NCBI RefSeq assembly: GCF_009764265.1
Contig: NZ_RWIR01000055.1
Coordinates: 62,001 to 126,000 of the forward strand
Direction: 5' to 3'
Length of the DNA: 64,000 nt
Source of the DNA: Pseudomonas sp. PB101
GTDB taxonomy: Bacteria > Pseudomonadota > Gammaproteobacteria > Pseudomonadales > Pseudomonadaceae
The notes beneath the pieces were generated by a model. The model saw only the letters and a list, made by a program, of their open reading frames with translations. It was not told the DNA's origin and made no database searches. The position numbers and the translations under genes are program-made. Position 1 is the first letter of the stretch. Each line of letters starts with the position of its first letter. Below are positions 30,664-38,596 of this stretch, piece after piece.

Positions 30664-33291
30664 ATGGGCAAATCGCTGGTCATTGTGGAATCCCCGGCTA
30701 AGGCCAAGACCATCAACAAGTATTTGGGCAACGAATACGTGGTGAAGTCGAGTATCGGCCATATCCGAGACCTGCCCACCAGCGGTTCGGCTAGCGCCAG
30801 CAAAGAGCCAGCCGCCAAGCGCGGCAAGGCTGCTGCGGGCGAAGCGCCGGCCTTGTCGCCGAAAGAAAAGGCGCGCAAGCAGCTGGTCGCGCGCATGGGC
30901 GTCGATCCGGACCATGGCTGGAAAGCCAAGTACGAGATCCTCCCGGGCAAGGAAAAGGTCATCGAAGAGCTGCGCCGGCTCGCCAAGGATGCTGACACCA
31001 TCTATCTCGCAACCGACTTGGACCGCGAGGGGGAAGCCATTGCCTGGCACCTGCGCGAAGCCATCGGTGGTGACGACACCCGCTACAAGCGCGTGGTGTT
31101 CAACGAAATCACCAAGAAGGCGATTCAGGAAGCCTTCTCGAAACCCGGCGAGCTGGATATCGACCGTGTCAACGCCCAGCAGGCACGTCGTTTCCTCGAC
31201 CGAGTCGTGGGCTACATGGTTTCGCCGCTGCTGTGGGCCAAGATCGCTCGCGGTCTGTCCGCCGGCCGTGTGCAGTCGGTTGCCGTGAAGCTGGTGGTCG
31301 AGCGCGAACGTGAAATCCGCGCGTTCATCCCGGAAGAGTACTGGGAAGTGCACGCCGACCTCGGCACCGCCAAAGGCGCGACCGTGCGTTTCGACGTGGC
31401 CCGCGAGAAAGGCGAAGCCTTCAAGCCGCTCAACGAAACCCAGGCCATGGCCGCGCTGGAGAAGCTCAAGGCTTCCAGCTACAGCATCGTCAAGCGCGAA
31501 GACAAACCGACCAGCAGCAAGCCGTCGGCGCCGTTCATCACTTCCACCCTGCAGCAGGCCGCGAGCAACCGCCTGGGCTTCGGTGTGAAGAAAACCATGA
31601 TGATGGCCCAGCGTCTGTACGAAGCCGGTTACATCACCTACATGCGTACCGACTCCACCAACCTCTCGGTTGATGCTGTGGCGATGGCGCGTACATATAT
31701 TGAAGGCGAGTTCGGCAAGAAGTACCTGCCGGAAAACCCGAACGTCTACAGCAGCAAGGAAGGCGCACAAGAGGCTCACGAAGCGATTCGTCCGTCCGAC
31801 GCCAACACCGAGCCAAGCAAGCTGTCGGGCATGGAGCGTGACGCTGAGCGCCTCTACGAGCTGATCTGGCGCCAGTTCCTCGCTTGCCAGATGCTGCCGG
31901 CGCAATACCTGTCGACTACCGTCACCGTGGGCGCTGGCGACTTCGAGCTGCGTGCCAAGGGCCGCATCCTCAAGTTCGACGGCTACACCCGTGTCATGCC
32001 GCAAATCGCCAAGCCGGGCGACGACGACGTATTGCCGGACATGGCCCAGGGCGACGCGATGAAGCTGATCAAGCTTGATCCGACCCAGCACTTCACCAAG
32101 CCGCCGGCGCGTTACTCGGAAGCCAGCCTGGTTAAAGAAATGGAAAAACGCGGCATCGGTCGTCCTTCGACCTACGCGGCAATCATTTCGACCATCCAGG
32201 ACCGCGGCTATGTGGCGCTGCACAACCGTCGTTTCTATTCGGAAAAGATGGGCGACATCGTCACCGAGCGTCTGTCCGAAAGCTTTTCCAACCTGATGGA
32301 CTACGGCTTCACCGCCGGCATGGAAGAGCATCTCGATGACGTGGCCCAGGGCGAACGCGACTGGAAAAACGTGCTCGACGAGTTCTACGGCGACTTCAAG
32401 AAGAAGCTCGAAGTGGCCGAAAGTCCGGAAAGTGGCATGCGTGCCAACCAGCCGGTGATGACCGACATTCCGTGCACCACTTGCGGCCGTCCGATGCAGA
32501 TTCGTACCGCGTCGACCGGCGTGTTCCTCGGTTGCTCGGGCTATAGCCTGCCGCCGAAAGAACGCTGCAAGGCCACCGTCAACCTGGTGCCTGGCGACGA
32601 AATCGCCGCGGACGACGAGGGCGAGTCGGAGTCGCTGGTACTGCGCGGCAAGCATCGCTGCCCGATCTGCAGCACGGCGATGGATGCCTACCTGCTCGAT
32701 GAGAAACGCAAGCTGCACATCTGCGGTAACAACCCGGATTGCGATGGCTACGAAATCGAAGAGGGCACCTATCGCATCAAGGGCTATGAAGGTCCGAGCC
32801 TGGAATGCGACAAGTGCGGCAGCGAGATGCAGCTCAAGACCGGCCGTTTCGGCAAGTTCTTCGGTTGCACCAATGCCACCTGCAAAAACACCCGCAAACT
32901 GCTCAAGAGCGGTGACGCGGCGCCGCCGAAGATGGACCCGGTGAAGATGCCTGAGCTGAAATGCGAAAAGGTTAACGACACCTACATCCTGCGCGACGGT
33001 GCATCGGGTCTGTTCCTGGCAGCCAGCCAGTTCCCGAAAAACCGTGAAACCCGTGCTCCGCTGGTGCTGGAAATCATCCCGCACAAGGATGAGATCGATC
33101 CGAAGTATCACTTCCTCTGCGAAGCACCGAAGAAAGATCCGGATGGCCTCCCGGCTGTGATTCGTTACAGCCGCAAGACCAAGGAACAGTACGTGCAGAC
33201 CGAGGTTGACGGTAAGCCGACTGGCTGGAAAGCGTTCTACGACGGTGGCAAGTGGAAAGTCGAAGACAAGCGCCCGGCTGCCAAGGCGTAA
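30664..33291 (+). CDS. topA: DNA topoisomerase I TopA
   Basis: Type IA topoisomerase that relaxes negative supercoils. It is 875 residues from MGKSLVIVESPAKAKTINK (Toprim start). A low-complexity Ala/Lys/Ser insert follows at about 40-70, typical of Pseudomonas TopA. The active-site tyrosine is in GYITYMRTDSTNLS. The C-terminus carries Cys4-type zinc ribbons, including CTTCGRPMQIRT, CPICSTAMDAYLL and CDKCGSEMQLKTGRFG. A terminator follows directly. Annotation from the upstream in-frame codon at 30586 would be wrong. Confidence 0.97.
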   Translation: MGKSLVIVESPAKAKTINKYLGNEYVVKSSIGHIRDLPTSGSASASKEPAAKRGKAAAGEAPALSPKEKARKQLVARMGVDPDHGWKAKYEILPGKEKVIEELRRLAKDADTIYLATDLDREGEAIAWHLREAIGGDDTRYKRVVFNEITKKAIQEAFSKPGELDIDRVNAQQARRFLDRVVGYMVSPLLWAKIARGLSAGRVQSVAVKLVVEREREIRAFIPEEYWEVHADLGTAKGATVRFDVAREKGEAFKPLNETQAMAALEKLKASSYSIVKREDKPTSSKPSAPFITSTLQQAASNRLGFGVKKTMMMAQRLYEAGYITYMRTDSTNLSVDAVAMARTYIEGEFGKKYLPENPNVYSSKEGAQEAHEAIRPSDANTEPSKLSGMERDAERLYELIWRQFLACQMLPAQYLSTTVTVGAGDFELRAKGRILKFDGYTRVMPQIAKPGDDDVLPDMAQGDAMKLIKLDPTQHFTKPPARYSEASLVKEMEKRGIGRPSTYAAIISTIQDRGYVALHNRRFYSEKMGDIVTERLSESFSNLMDYGFTAGMEEHLDDVAQGERDWKNVLDEFYGDFKKKLEVAESPESGMRANQPVMTDIPCTTCGRPMQIRTASTGVFLGCSGYSLPPKERCKATVNLVPGDEIAADDEGESESLVLRGKHRCPICSTAMDAYLLDEKRKLHICGNNPDCDGYEIEEGTYRIKGYEGPSLECDKCGSEMQLKTGRFGKFFGCTNATCKNTRKLLKSGDAAPPKMDPVKMPELKCEKVNDTYILRDGASGLFLAASQFPKNRETRAPLVLEIIPHKDEIDPKYHFLCEAPKKDPDGLPAVIRYSRKTKEQYVQTEVDGKPTGWKAFYDGGKWKVEDKRPAAKA

Positions 33292-33306
33292 AGCGTCGCG
33301 GTACTG

Positions 33307-33351
33307 AAAAGGCCGCATGACAACCCTTTGGGGTTTTCATGCGGCCTTTTT
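33307..33351 (+). terminator. Intrinsic terminator after topA
   Basis: AAAAGGCCGCATGA pairs with TCATGCGGCCTTTT (33307-33320 with 33337-33350), ending in a T run 16 bases after the topA stop. Confidence 0.92.
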
Positions 33352-33366
33352 GTTTCTGCTGCTTTT

Positions 33367-33468
33367 CTGTAGGAGCGAGCCTGCTCGCGAAAAACTCAAA
33401 GGCGACACGTTTTTCCAGGATGCACGCGTTATCGTTAACGTTTTTCGCGAGCAGGCTCGCTCCTACAG
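33367..33468. repeat. REPIN, GTAGGAGC-type arms
   Basis: Near-perfect long arms (CTGTAGGAGCGAGCCTGCTC and its complement) extended by CGCGAAAAAC and CGTTTTTCGCG inside the arms, so the whole element can fold as one long hairpin. Confidence 0.92.
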
Positions 33469-33556
33469 TATCGGCAGAGGACTTGCGGTTTGCCTGGCTG
33501 ATCCACGACACTGTCTGACCTGCTAGAAGCCCTTATTCGTTGTGGAGGCTGCCGTC

Positions 33557-34081
33557 ATGGCCCACGAACTCTATACCCGTACCAATCAGAAGATCTATTT
33601 CGCCGGCCTGTCACTGGAAGCACTGGCTCGCACTGAAGAGGGTCGGGCGATGAATTCGCTGGCGCTGATCCAGGCGGGACGCGAATCCGCGCTGTTTCAC
33701 CTGTACGGCGCGCTGTTGGGTCTGTGTCACGAAATCGCCGGCTTCTATCGCCTGCCTCAGGCCAATGCGCCTCGTGCAGAGCTGTTGCTGACTCGCGAAG
33801 TGCTGGAAACCATCGCCATTCCGGAAATGGCCGAGCTGGTCGAACTGGCCAATAACCCGGAAACCTGGCTGGCCAGGCTGCTGGCTGCCCATGCTGCGCT
33901 GTTTCAGCCGCCACGCGCGCCGCACAAGCCGAAAGGGGACGTGACCCAGCCGCTGATCCAGGCTGTCAATCTGGATGAAGAGGACGCGCCGCAGGAGTTG
34001 AGCCGGGAAGAGCTGGAGAGCTGGCGCCAGAACCTGAAAGGATTGGCGATCCGGTTTCGTGAAGGGTTGAACGAGTGCTGA
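33557..34081 (+). CDS. DUF6586-type conserved protein
   Basis: 174 residues starting MAHELYTRTNQKIYFAGLSL, predominantly helical (ALFHLYGALLGLCHEIAGFY; EVLETIAIPEMAELVELAN), with an acidic C-terminal part. I recall it as a Pseudomonas-family protein (DUF6586) found between topA and lexA. There is no signal peptide or membrane segment. The start is preceded by TGTGGAGG. The role is unknown. Confidence 0.85.
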   Translation: MAHELYTRTNQKIYFAGLSLEALARTEEGRAMNSLALIQAGRESALFHLYGALLGLCHEIAGFYRLPQANAPRAELLLTREVLETIAIPEMAELVELANNPETWLARLLAAHAALFQPPRAPHKPKGDVTQPLIQAVNLDEEDAPQELSREELESWRQNLKGLAIRFREGLNEC

Positions 34082-34141
34082 CACAAGCGGCCGGGTAATG
34101 ACATCTGGTCAAGATCCCAAGCGAAGCCCGAGCGATGCCTA

Positions 34142-34147
34142 TATAAT
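34142..34147 (+). promoter_or_regulatory. Probable -10 element (TATAAT) before the gene at 34176
   Basis: A perfect TATAAT lies 28 bases before the ATG at 34176. No good -35 is seen 16-18 bases upstream. Confidence 0.55.
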
Positions 34148-34175
34148 CCCCGCCTTTCGTGGAGAACAGTCCTTT

Positions 34176-34409
34176 ATGCCAACGTCCTTTCTAGAAATTG
34201 TCGAGTTACCAGACGGCCGTATCGAGCTGCGCAGGGCCGAGGACGAGGGTTCTCTGGTTACTTTGGATTTCTCCGAGGACGCCAAGGCGTTCCTGCAAGG
34301 GCAGCACGTGGAAGTCGCCAAGGCGATGTTGAGCGTCGGTGTTCAGATGGCAGGACGCCTGGTTGAAGGCGAATTCGACAAGGACGAGGGGACACGGGTT
34401 CTTCATTGA
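34176..34409 (+). CDS. Small conserved protein of unknown function
   Basis: 77 residues: MPTSFLEIVELPDGRIELRR, then an acidic stretch and AKAMLSVGVQMAGRLVEGEF. No domain is recognised. GTGGAG lies upstream and a TATAAT is 28 bases before the start, supporting a real gene. Its position before sulA-lexA (convergent) is conserved in pseudomonads as I remember it. Confidence 0.8.
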   Translation: MPTSFLEIVELPDGRIELRRAEDEGSLVTLDFSEDAKAFLQGQHVEVAKAMLSVGVQMAGRLVEGEFDKDEGTRVLH

Positions 34410-34502
34410 TCCCCGTCCGTCGTTTTTCTTGATCTCGCAACACTTCGGCTTCTCTGTCCCTGGAGAAGCCTCGCGCGGTGAAGCTCGCGCCCCTGCTGTC
34501 AG

Positions 34503-34979
34503 TTAACCCAAACGAATATTCAGGCTCTGAGCGTCCCCGGTGCGGGCGGCGCTGATCAGCTGTTGCCGCGATTGGCTGCTCAGCGGGTTGAGCCAGCTGA
34601 CCACCGTATGGCTGCGCCCCAGGCGCAGGGCTTCGCAAGTGAGCTGCTGGGCACTCTGGGCGCCCCGTGATTGCAGCAACAGGATGCGCTCGCGATTGAG
34701 GCCGGCATCTCGCAGCCAGGCTTGAGTCAGGCTGGCAGGTGGCGCGATCAGTGTCAGCCAGCGTGCGTCCTGGTCCTGACTCAATTCCCTGAGGATCGGT
34801 GCCAGGAGGCTCAGGCAGTTCCCGGCTGCACCACGCAGTGACAGCTCGCTGAAAACGTCGGGTTCGGCGCTCCAGGGGGACTCGACCACGTCTTTCAGAA
34901 TCGGCGCCAATGGCTGTGCCATGAACGCTTCGAACAACGGCAGTTGGGTTTGCTGTGGTGATGTCTGTGGAAACTGCAT
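34503..34979 (-). CDS. sulA: SOS cell division inhibitor SulA
   Basis: Blocks FtsZ polymerisation during the SOS response. The 158-residue protein starts MQFPQTSPQQTQLPLFEAFM. The RecA-like core is seen in RWLTLIAPPASLTQAWLRDA and RSHTVVSWLNPLSSQSRQQL. A strong AAAGGAGGCACC precedes the ATG at 34979. It begins 10 bases after the lexA stop, so it is cotranscribed with lexA and shares its operators. Confidence 0.93.
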   Translation of the reverse strand: MQFPQTSPQQTQLPLFEAFMAQPLAPILKDVVESPWSAEPDVFSELSLRGAAGNCLSLLAPILRELSQDQDARWLTLIAPPASLTQAWLRDAGLNRERILLLQSRGAQSAQQLTCEALRLGRSHTVVSWLNPLSSQSRQQLISAARTGDAQSLNIRLG

Positions 34980-34989
34980 GGTGCCTCCT

Positions 34990-35598
34990 TTAGCGGCGAA
35001 TGACGCCGACACTCAAGCCTTCGATCACCAGTTCCTGGTCTTGAAGGTTCACTTCGATAGGGGCGAACTCGGGGTTCTCGGCGATCAGCCAGACTTTGCT
35101 GCCGTCACGCTTGAAACGCTTGACGGTCACTTCGTCGCCGATGCGCGCCACCACGATCTGGCCGTTACGCGCCTCGCGGGTGGTGTGGACCGCCAGCAGG
35201 TCGCCATCGAAAATGCCGACATCCTTCATGCTCATCCCGTGGACGCGCAGCAGGTAGTCGGCGCGCGGATGGAAGAAGGCAGGGTTGATGTTGCAGGACT
35301 CTTCGATATGTTGCTGCGCAAGAATCGGGGCGCCGGCTGCGACCCGGCCAATGATCGGCAGGGTGGAGTCGTCGGCCTTGGCTTCGAAGCCGGGGATGCG
35401 GATGCCGCGCGAGGCGCCAGGCGTCATCTCGATGGCACCCTTGCGGGCCAGGGCCTTGAGGTGTTCTTCCGCCGCGTTGGGCGACTTGAAACCCAGTTCC
35501 TGAGCGATTTCCGCACGGGTCGGCGGGTAGCCGTTGTCTTCCAGGCAGCGTTTGATGAAGGCCAGAATCTCGGCTTGGCGTGGCGTCAGCTTTAGCAT
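34990..35598 (-). CDS. lexA: SOS repressor LexA
   Basis: Represses DNA-damage genes until RecA filaments stimulate self-cleavage. In the 202-residue protein the winged helix occupies about 1-70 (TPRQAEILAFIKRCLEDNGY). The cleavage bond is Ala88-Gly89 in GRVAAGAP. The catalytic dyad is Ser123 (GMSMKDVG) and Lys160 (VTVKRFK). Two LexA boxes lie 11-45 bases upstream, giving autoregulation. It heads a lexA-sulA operon. Confidence 0.98.
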   Translation of the reverse strand: MLKLTPRQAEILAFIKRCLEDNGYPPTRAEIAQELGFKSPNAAEEHLKALARKGAIEMTPGASRGIRIPGFEAKADDSTLPIIGRVAAGAPILAQQHIEESCNINPAFFHPRADYLLRVHGMSMKDVGIFDGDLLAVHTTREARNGQIVVARIGDEVTVKRFKRDGSKVWLIAENPEFAPIEVNLQDQELVIEGLSVGVIRR

Positions 35599-35608
35599 AT
35601 TGATCGCT

Positions 35609-35624
35609 CTGTTTTTTTATACAG
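35609..35624. promoter_or_regulatory. LexA (SOS) box 1
   Basis: CTGTTTTTTTATACAG fits CTGT-N8-ACAG exactly. It lies 11 bases upstream of the lexA start codon. Confidence 0.93.
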
Positions 35625-35627
35625 TGA

Positions 35628-35643
35628 CTGGGATTATATACAG
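35628..35643. promoter_or_regulatory. LexA (SOS) box 2
   Basis: CTGGGATTATATACAG fits CTG-N10-CAG. It begins 4 bases after box 1, giving the tandem operator usual for lexA autoregulation. Confidence 0.85.
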
Positions 35644-35768
35644 TGGCGCGGTCTTGGCAATGCTCCATTTTTCAGTGGCCGCCGGACGGTCGATCAGTCA
35701 GTGGATTGAAGCTTTGCCGTTGTGTGGTTAAATGTCTGACCGACCATTCCCGAAACTAACTGCCAGAC

Positions 35769-35797
35769 TTGACAAGGCACAGGCTGAAACGTATGTT
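35769..35797 (+). promoter_or_regulatory. psrA: psrA promoter (TTGACA-17-TATGTT)
   Basis: A perfect -35 TTGACA (35769-35774) is followed after 17 bases by TATGTT (35792-35797). The -10 lies inside the first PsrA box, so PsrA binding should block polymerase. Confidence 0.8.
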
Positions 35798-35799
35798 TC
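35786..35799. promoter_or_regulatory. PsrA operator 1 at psrA
   Basis: GAAACGTATGTTTC is a perfect palindrome of the PsrA type (G/C)AAAC-N4-GTTT(G/C). It overlaps the psrA -10. Confidence 0.85.
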
Positions 35800-35812
35800 A
35801 AACAAGTGTTTG
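35799..35812. promoter_or_regulatory. PsrA operator 2 at psrA
   Basis: CAAACAAGTGTTTG is a second consensus PsrA box and shares one base (35799) with operator 1. It covers the likely transcription start. Confidence 0.8.
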
Positions 35813-35827
35813 TCAGGCGGAGTAGCC

Positions 35828-36535
35828 ATGGCCCAGTCGGAAACCGTTGAACGCATTCTTGATGCAGCCGAGCAGTTGTTCGCGGAAAAAGGTTTCGCTG
35901 AAACCTCGTTGCGCCTGATCACCAGCAAGGCCGGTGTCAATCTGGCGGCGGTGAACTATCACTTCGGTTCGAAGAAGGCGTTGATCCAGGCGGTTTTCTC
36001 GCGGTTCCTCGGGCCGTTTTGCCTGAGCCTCGATAAAGAGCTGGAGCGGCGTCAGGCCAAGCCTGAAATCAGGCCGACCCTCGAAGAGTTGCTGGAAATC
36101 CTCGTCGAGCAGGCCCTGGTGGTGCAACCGCGCAGCGGCAACGACCTGTCGATCTTCATGCGTTTGCTGGGACTGGCGTTCAGTCAGAGCCAGGGGCATT
36201 TGCGTCGTTACCTGGAAGACATGTACGGCAAGGTCTTCCGCCGCTACATGATGCTGGTCAACGAAGCGGCACCACGCATTCCACCGATCGAACTGTTCTG
36301 GCGCGTGCACTTCATGCTCGGTGCGGCGGCGTTCAGCATGTCCGGTATCAAGGCCTTGCGCGCGATTGCCGAAACCGACTTCGGCGTGAACACCTCGATC
36401 GAGCAGGTCATGCGCCTGATGGTGCCGTTCCTGGCCGCCGGCATGCGTGCCGAGTCCGGTGTGACGGATGCGGCCATGGCCACTGCCCAGTTGCGTCCAC
36501 GCAGCAAATCGACACCGGTTGCCGCCAAGGTTTGA
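35828..36535 (+). CDS. psrA: TetR-family fatty-acid-responsive regulator PsrA
   Basis: PsrA represses beta-oxidation genes and itself, is released by long-chain fatty acids, and activates rpoS in P. aeruginosa. The 235-residue protein starts at 35828 (MAQSETVERILDAAEQLFAE). Its TetR helix-turn-helix covers FAETSLRLITSKAGVNLAAV and NYHFGSKKALI. The C-terminal domain (about 75-215) is helical ligand-binding. GGCGGAG precedes the start. The two PsrA boxes in its promoter and the gene order lexA|psrA|nagZ support the name. Confidence 0.95.
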   Translation: MAQSETVERILDAAEQLFAEKGFAETSLRLITSKAGVNLAAVNYHFGSKKALIQAVFSRFLGPFCLSLDKELERRQAKPEIRPTLEELLEILVEQALVVQPRSGNDLSIFMRLLGLAFSQSQGHLRRYLEDMYGKVFRRYMMLVNEAAPRIPPIELFWRVHFMLGAAAFSMSGIKALRAIAETDFGVNTSIEQVMRLMVPFLAAGMRAESGVTDAAMATAQLRPRSKSTPVAAKV

Positions 36536-36693
36536 CCGCACACGGGTGGGCGCGGCAGCTGACATCCGTTAAGCTAGCCGCCCATGCCGACTCTCGTTCT
36601 GAACCCATTCCCCATTGAATTCGCCAATCTGCCGGGCCATGTCCTTGGCGGCGAATGTGTGTGGGCCGGGTTTTCTGTTATGAAGGAATTCTT

Positions 36694-37704
36694 ATGACTG
36701 CTGGCTTGCAAGGCTCGTTGATGGTGGATGTCGCCGGTACCTGGCTGACGGCTGAGGATCGCCAATTGTTGCGCCAGCCCGAAGTGGGCGGCCTGATCAT
36801 CTTTGCCCGCAACATCGAGCATCCGCGTCAAGTGCGCGAGCTGAGTGCGGCCATTCGCGCCATTCGTCCCGATCTGCTGTTGGCGGTGGATCAAGAGGGC
36901 GGCCGCGTGCAGCGCCTGCGCCAGGGTTTCGTGCGCTTGCCCGCCATGCGCGCCATTGCCGACAATCCGAACGCCGAATACCTGGCCGAGCAGTGCGGCT
37001 GGATCATGGCCACCGAAGTGCTGGCCGTTGGCCTGGACCTGAGCTTTGCCCCGGTGCTGGATCTGGATTACCAGCGCAGCGCCGTTGTCGGCACCCGCTC
37101 GTTCGAAGGTGATCCCGAGCGCGCTGCCTTGCTCGCGGGTGCATTCATCCGCGGGATGAACAGCGCAGGCATGGCGGCCACCGGCAAGCACTTCCCTGGC
37201 CATGGCTGGGCCGAAGCAGACTCCCACGTCGCGATCCCGAATGATGAGCGCAGCCTCGACGAGATCCGCGCCAACGACCTGGTGCCGTTCACCAAGCTGA
37301 GCAAGCAACTGGCCGCGGTCATGCCGGCCCACGTGATTTATCCACAGGTCGATTCCCAGCCTGCAGGTTTTTCCCGTCGCTGGCTGCAGGACATCCTGCG
37401 TGGCGAGTTGCAGTTCGATGGCGTGATCTTCAGTGACGACCTGTCGATGGCGGGTGCTCACGTGGTCGGCGATGCCGCCAGTCGTATCGAAGCGGCGCTG
37501 ACAGCAGGTTGCGACATGGGCCTGGTGTGCAACGACCGTGCGGCCGCCGAACTGGCCCTGAGCGCTGCCCAGCGTCTGAAGGTCAAGCCATCGGCACGGA
37601 TTGCGCGGATGCGCGGCCAGTCGTTCGCCGGCACCGAATACCGTCAGGACCCACGCTGGCTGGCCGCTGTCGGCGCGCTCAAAGAAGCTCAATTGATTGA
37701 TTAA
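36694..37704 (+). CDS. nagZ: Beta-N-acetylhexosaminidase NagZ
   Basis: Cytoplasmic family 3 glycosidase that removes GlcNAc from anhydro-muropeptides in cell-wall recycling; its products can induce AmpC. From MTAGLQGSLMVDVAGTWL it has 336 residues. Diagnostic motifs are AVDQEGGRVQRLRQGFVRLP, KHFPGHGWAEADSHVAIPND (Asp/His mobile loop) and VIFSDDLSMAGAHVVGDA (nucleophile Asp). AAGGAATT precedes the ATG. It is followed after 12 bases by the phosphorylase gene, a probable operon. Confidence 0.96.
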   Translation: MTAGLQGSLMVDVAGTWLTAEDRQLLRQPEVGGLIIFARNIEHPRQVRELSAAIRAIRPDLLLAVDQEGGRVQRLRQGFVRLPAMRAIADNPNAEYLAEQCGWIMATEVLAVGLDLSFAPVLDLDYQRSAVVGTRSFEGDPERAALLAGAFIRGMNSAGMAATGKHFPGHGWAEADSHVAIPNDERSLDEIRANDLVPFTKLSKQLAAVMPAHVIYPQVDSQPAGFSRRWLQDILRGELQFDGVIFSDDLSMAGAHVVGDAASRIEAALTAGCDMGLVCNDRAAAELALSAAQRLKVKPSARIARMRGQSFAGTEYRQDPRWLAAVGALKEAQLID

Positions 37705-37716
37705 GGACTGTTCGTT

Positions 37717-38454
37717 ATGACGGTTTACGCGATTATCGGTGGCACTGGCCTGACTCAGCTCGAAGGCCTGAGCATTCGCCAGTCACTGGCAGTGGACACG
37801 CCTTATGGCGCACCTTCGGCCGAGGTTCAGATCGGCGAATATGCCGGCAGGGAAGTGCTGTTCCTGGCGCGCCACGGCCATCCCCATCGTTTTCCGCCGC
37901 ATCAGGTCAACTACCGCGCCAATCTCTGGGCGTTGAAGCAGGCCGGTGCCGAAGCCATCCTGGCGGTCAACGCCGTGGGCGGCATCCATGCAGCCATGGG
38001 CACCGGGCATTTCTGCGTGCCGCATCAGTTGATCGACTACACCAGCGGTCGTGAGCACACCTACTTTGCCGATGATCTGGAACAGGTCACCCATATCGAT
38101 TTCAGCTACCCCTACAGCGAACCGTTGCGCCAGCAACTGATCGCGGCATTGGCGGCGGAAGGTGTGGGCTACAGCAGCCATGGCGTGTACGCCTGTACTC
38201 AAGGGCCGCGCCTGGAGACCGTGGCTGAAATCGCCCGGCTGGAACGCGATGGCTGCGACATCGTCGGCATGACCGGCATGCCGGAGGCCGCCCTGGCCCG
38301 TGAGCTGGAACTGGATTACGCCTGCCTGGCGCTGGTGGTGAATCCAGCGGCGGGCAAGTCGACGGCGGTGATCACCATGGCCGAGATCGAGCAGGCTCTG
38401 CATGACGGGATGGGCAAGGTGAAATCGACGCTGGCGCGGGTGCTCAAGGGCTGA
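37717..38454 (+). CDS. S-methyl-5'-thioinosine phosphorylase
   Basis: Purine nucleoside phosphorylase family (245 residues): MTVYAIIGGTGLTQLEGLSI, FLARHGHPHRFPPHQVNYRAN, EAILAVNAVGGIH and GCDIVGMTGMPEAALARELE. The Pseudomonas members act on methylthioinosine made from methylthioadenosine, which salvages the polyamine/quorum-signal by-product. Specificity is assigned from the species group; methylthioadenosine phosphorylase is the alternative. It is cotranscribed with nagZ. Confidence 0.88.
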   Translation: MTVYAIIGGTGLTQLEGLSIRQSLAVDTPYGAPSAEVQIGEYAGREVLFLARHGHPHRFPPHQVNYRANLWALKQAGAEAILAVNAVGGIHAAMGTGHFCVPHQLIDYTSGREHTYFADDLEQVTHIDFSYPYSEPLRQQLIAALAAEGVGYSSHGVYACTQGPRLETVAEIARLERDGCDIVGMTGMPEAALARELELDYACLALVVNPAAGKSTAVITMAEIEQALHDGMGKVKSTLARVLKG

Positions 38455-38481
38455 GTCAGGCTGCAACACCGAGTTGACCCT

Positions 38482-38572
38482 ATCGCGGGCAAGCCACGCT
38501 CCCACAGGTTCGGTGTCGATCACAAATTCTGTAATCGACTCAAGACCTGTGGGAGCGTGGCTTGCCCGCGAT
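38482..38572. repeat. REPIN, GTGGGAGC-type arms
   Basis: Arms 38482-38508 and 38546-38572 share an extra GCCACGCTCC/GGAGCGTGGC variation kept on both sides, a compensatory change. It lies between convergent genes. Confidence 0.9.
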
Positions 38573-38596
38573 GCGATTTGTCTGGCTCCACACCTT

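Noticed and set aside
30646..33318. Minus-strand frame of about 890 codons antisense to topA
   Set aside because: topA carries all expected motifs on the plus strand; the antisense product resembles no protein and has no ribosome binding site.
34447..34470. Hairpin GGCTTCTC/GAGAAGCC between the gene at 34176 and sulA
   Set aside because: The stem is good but no T run follows on either strand, so it is not called as a terminator.
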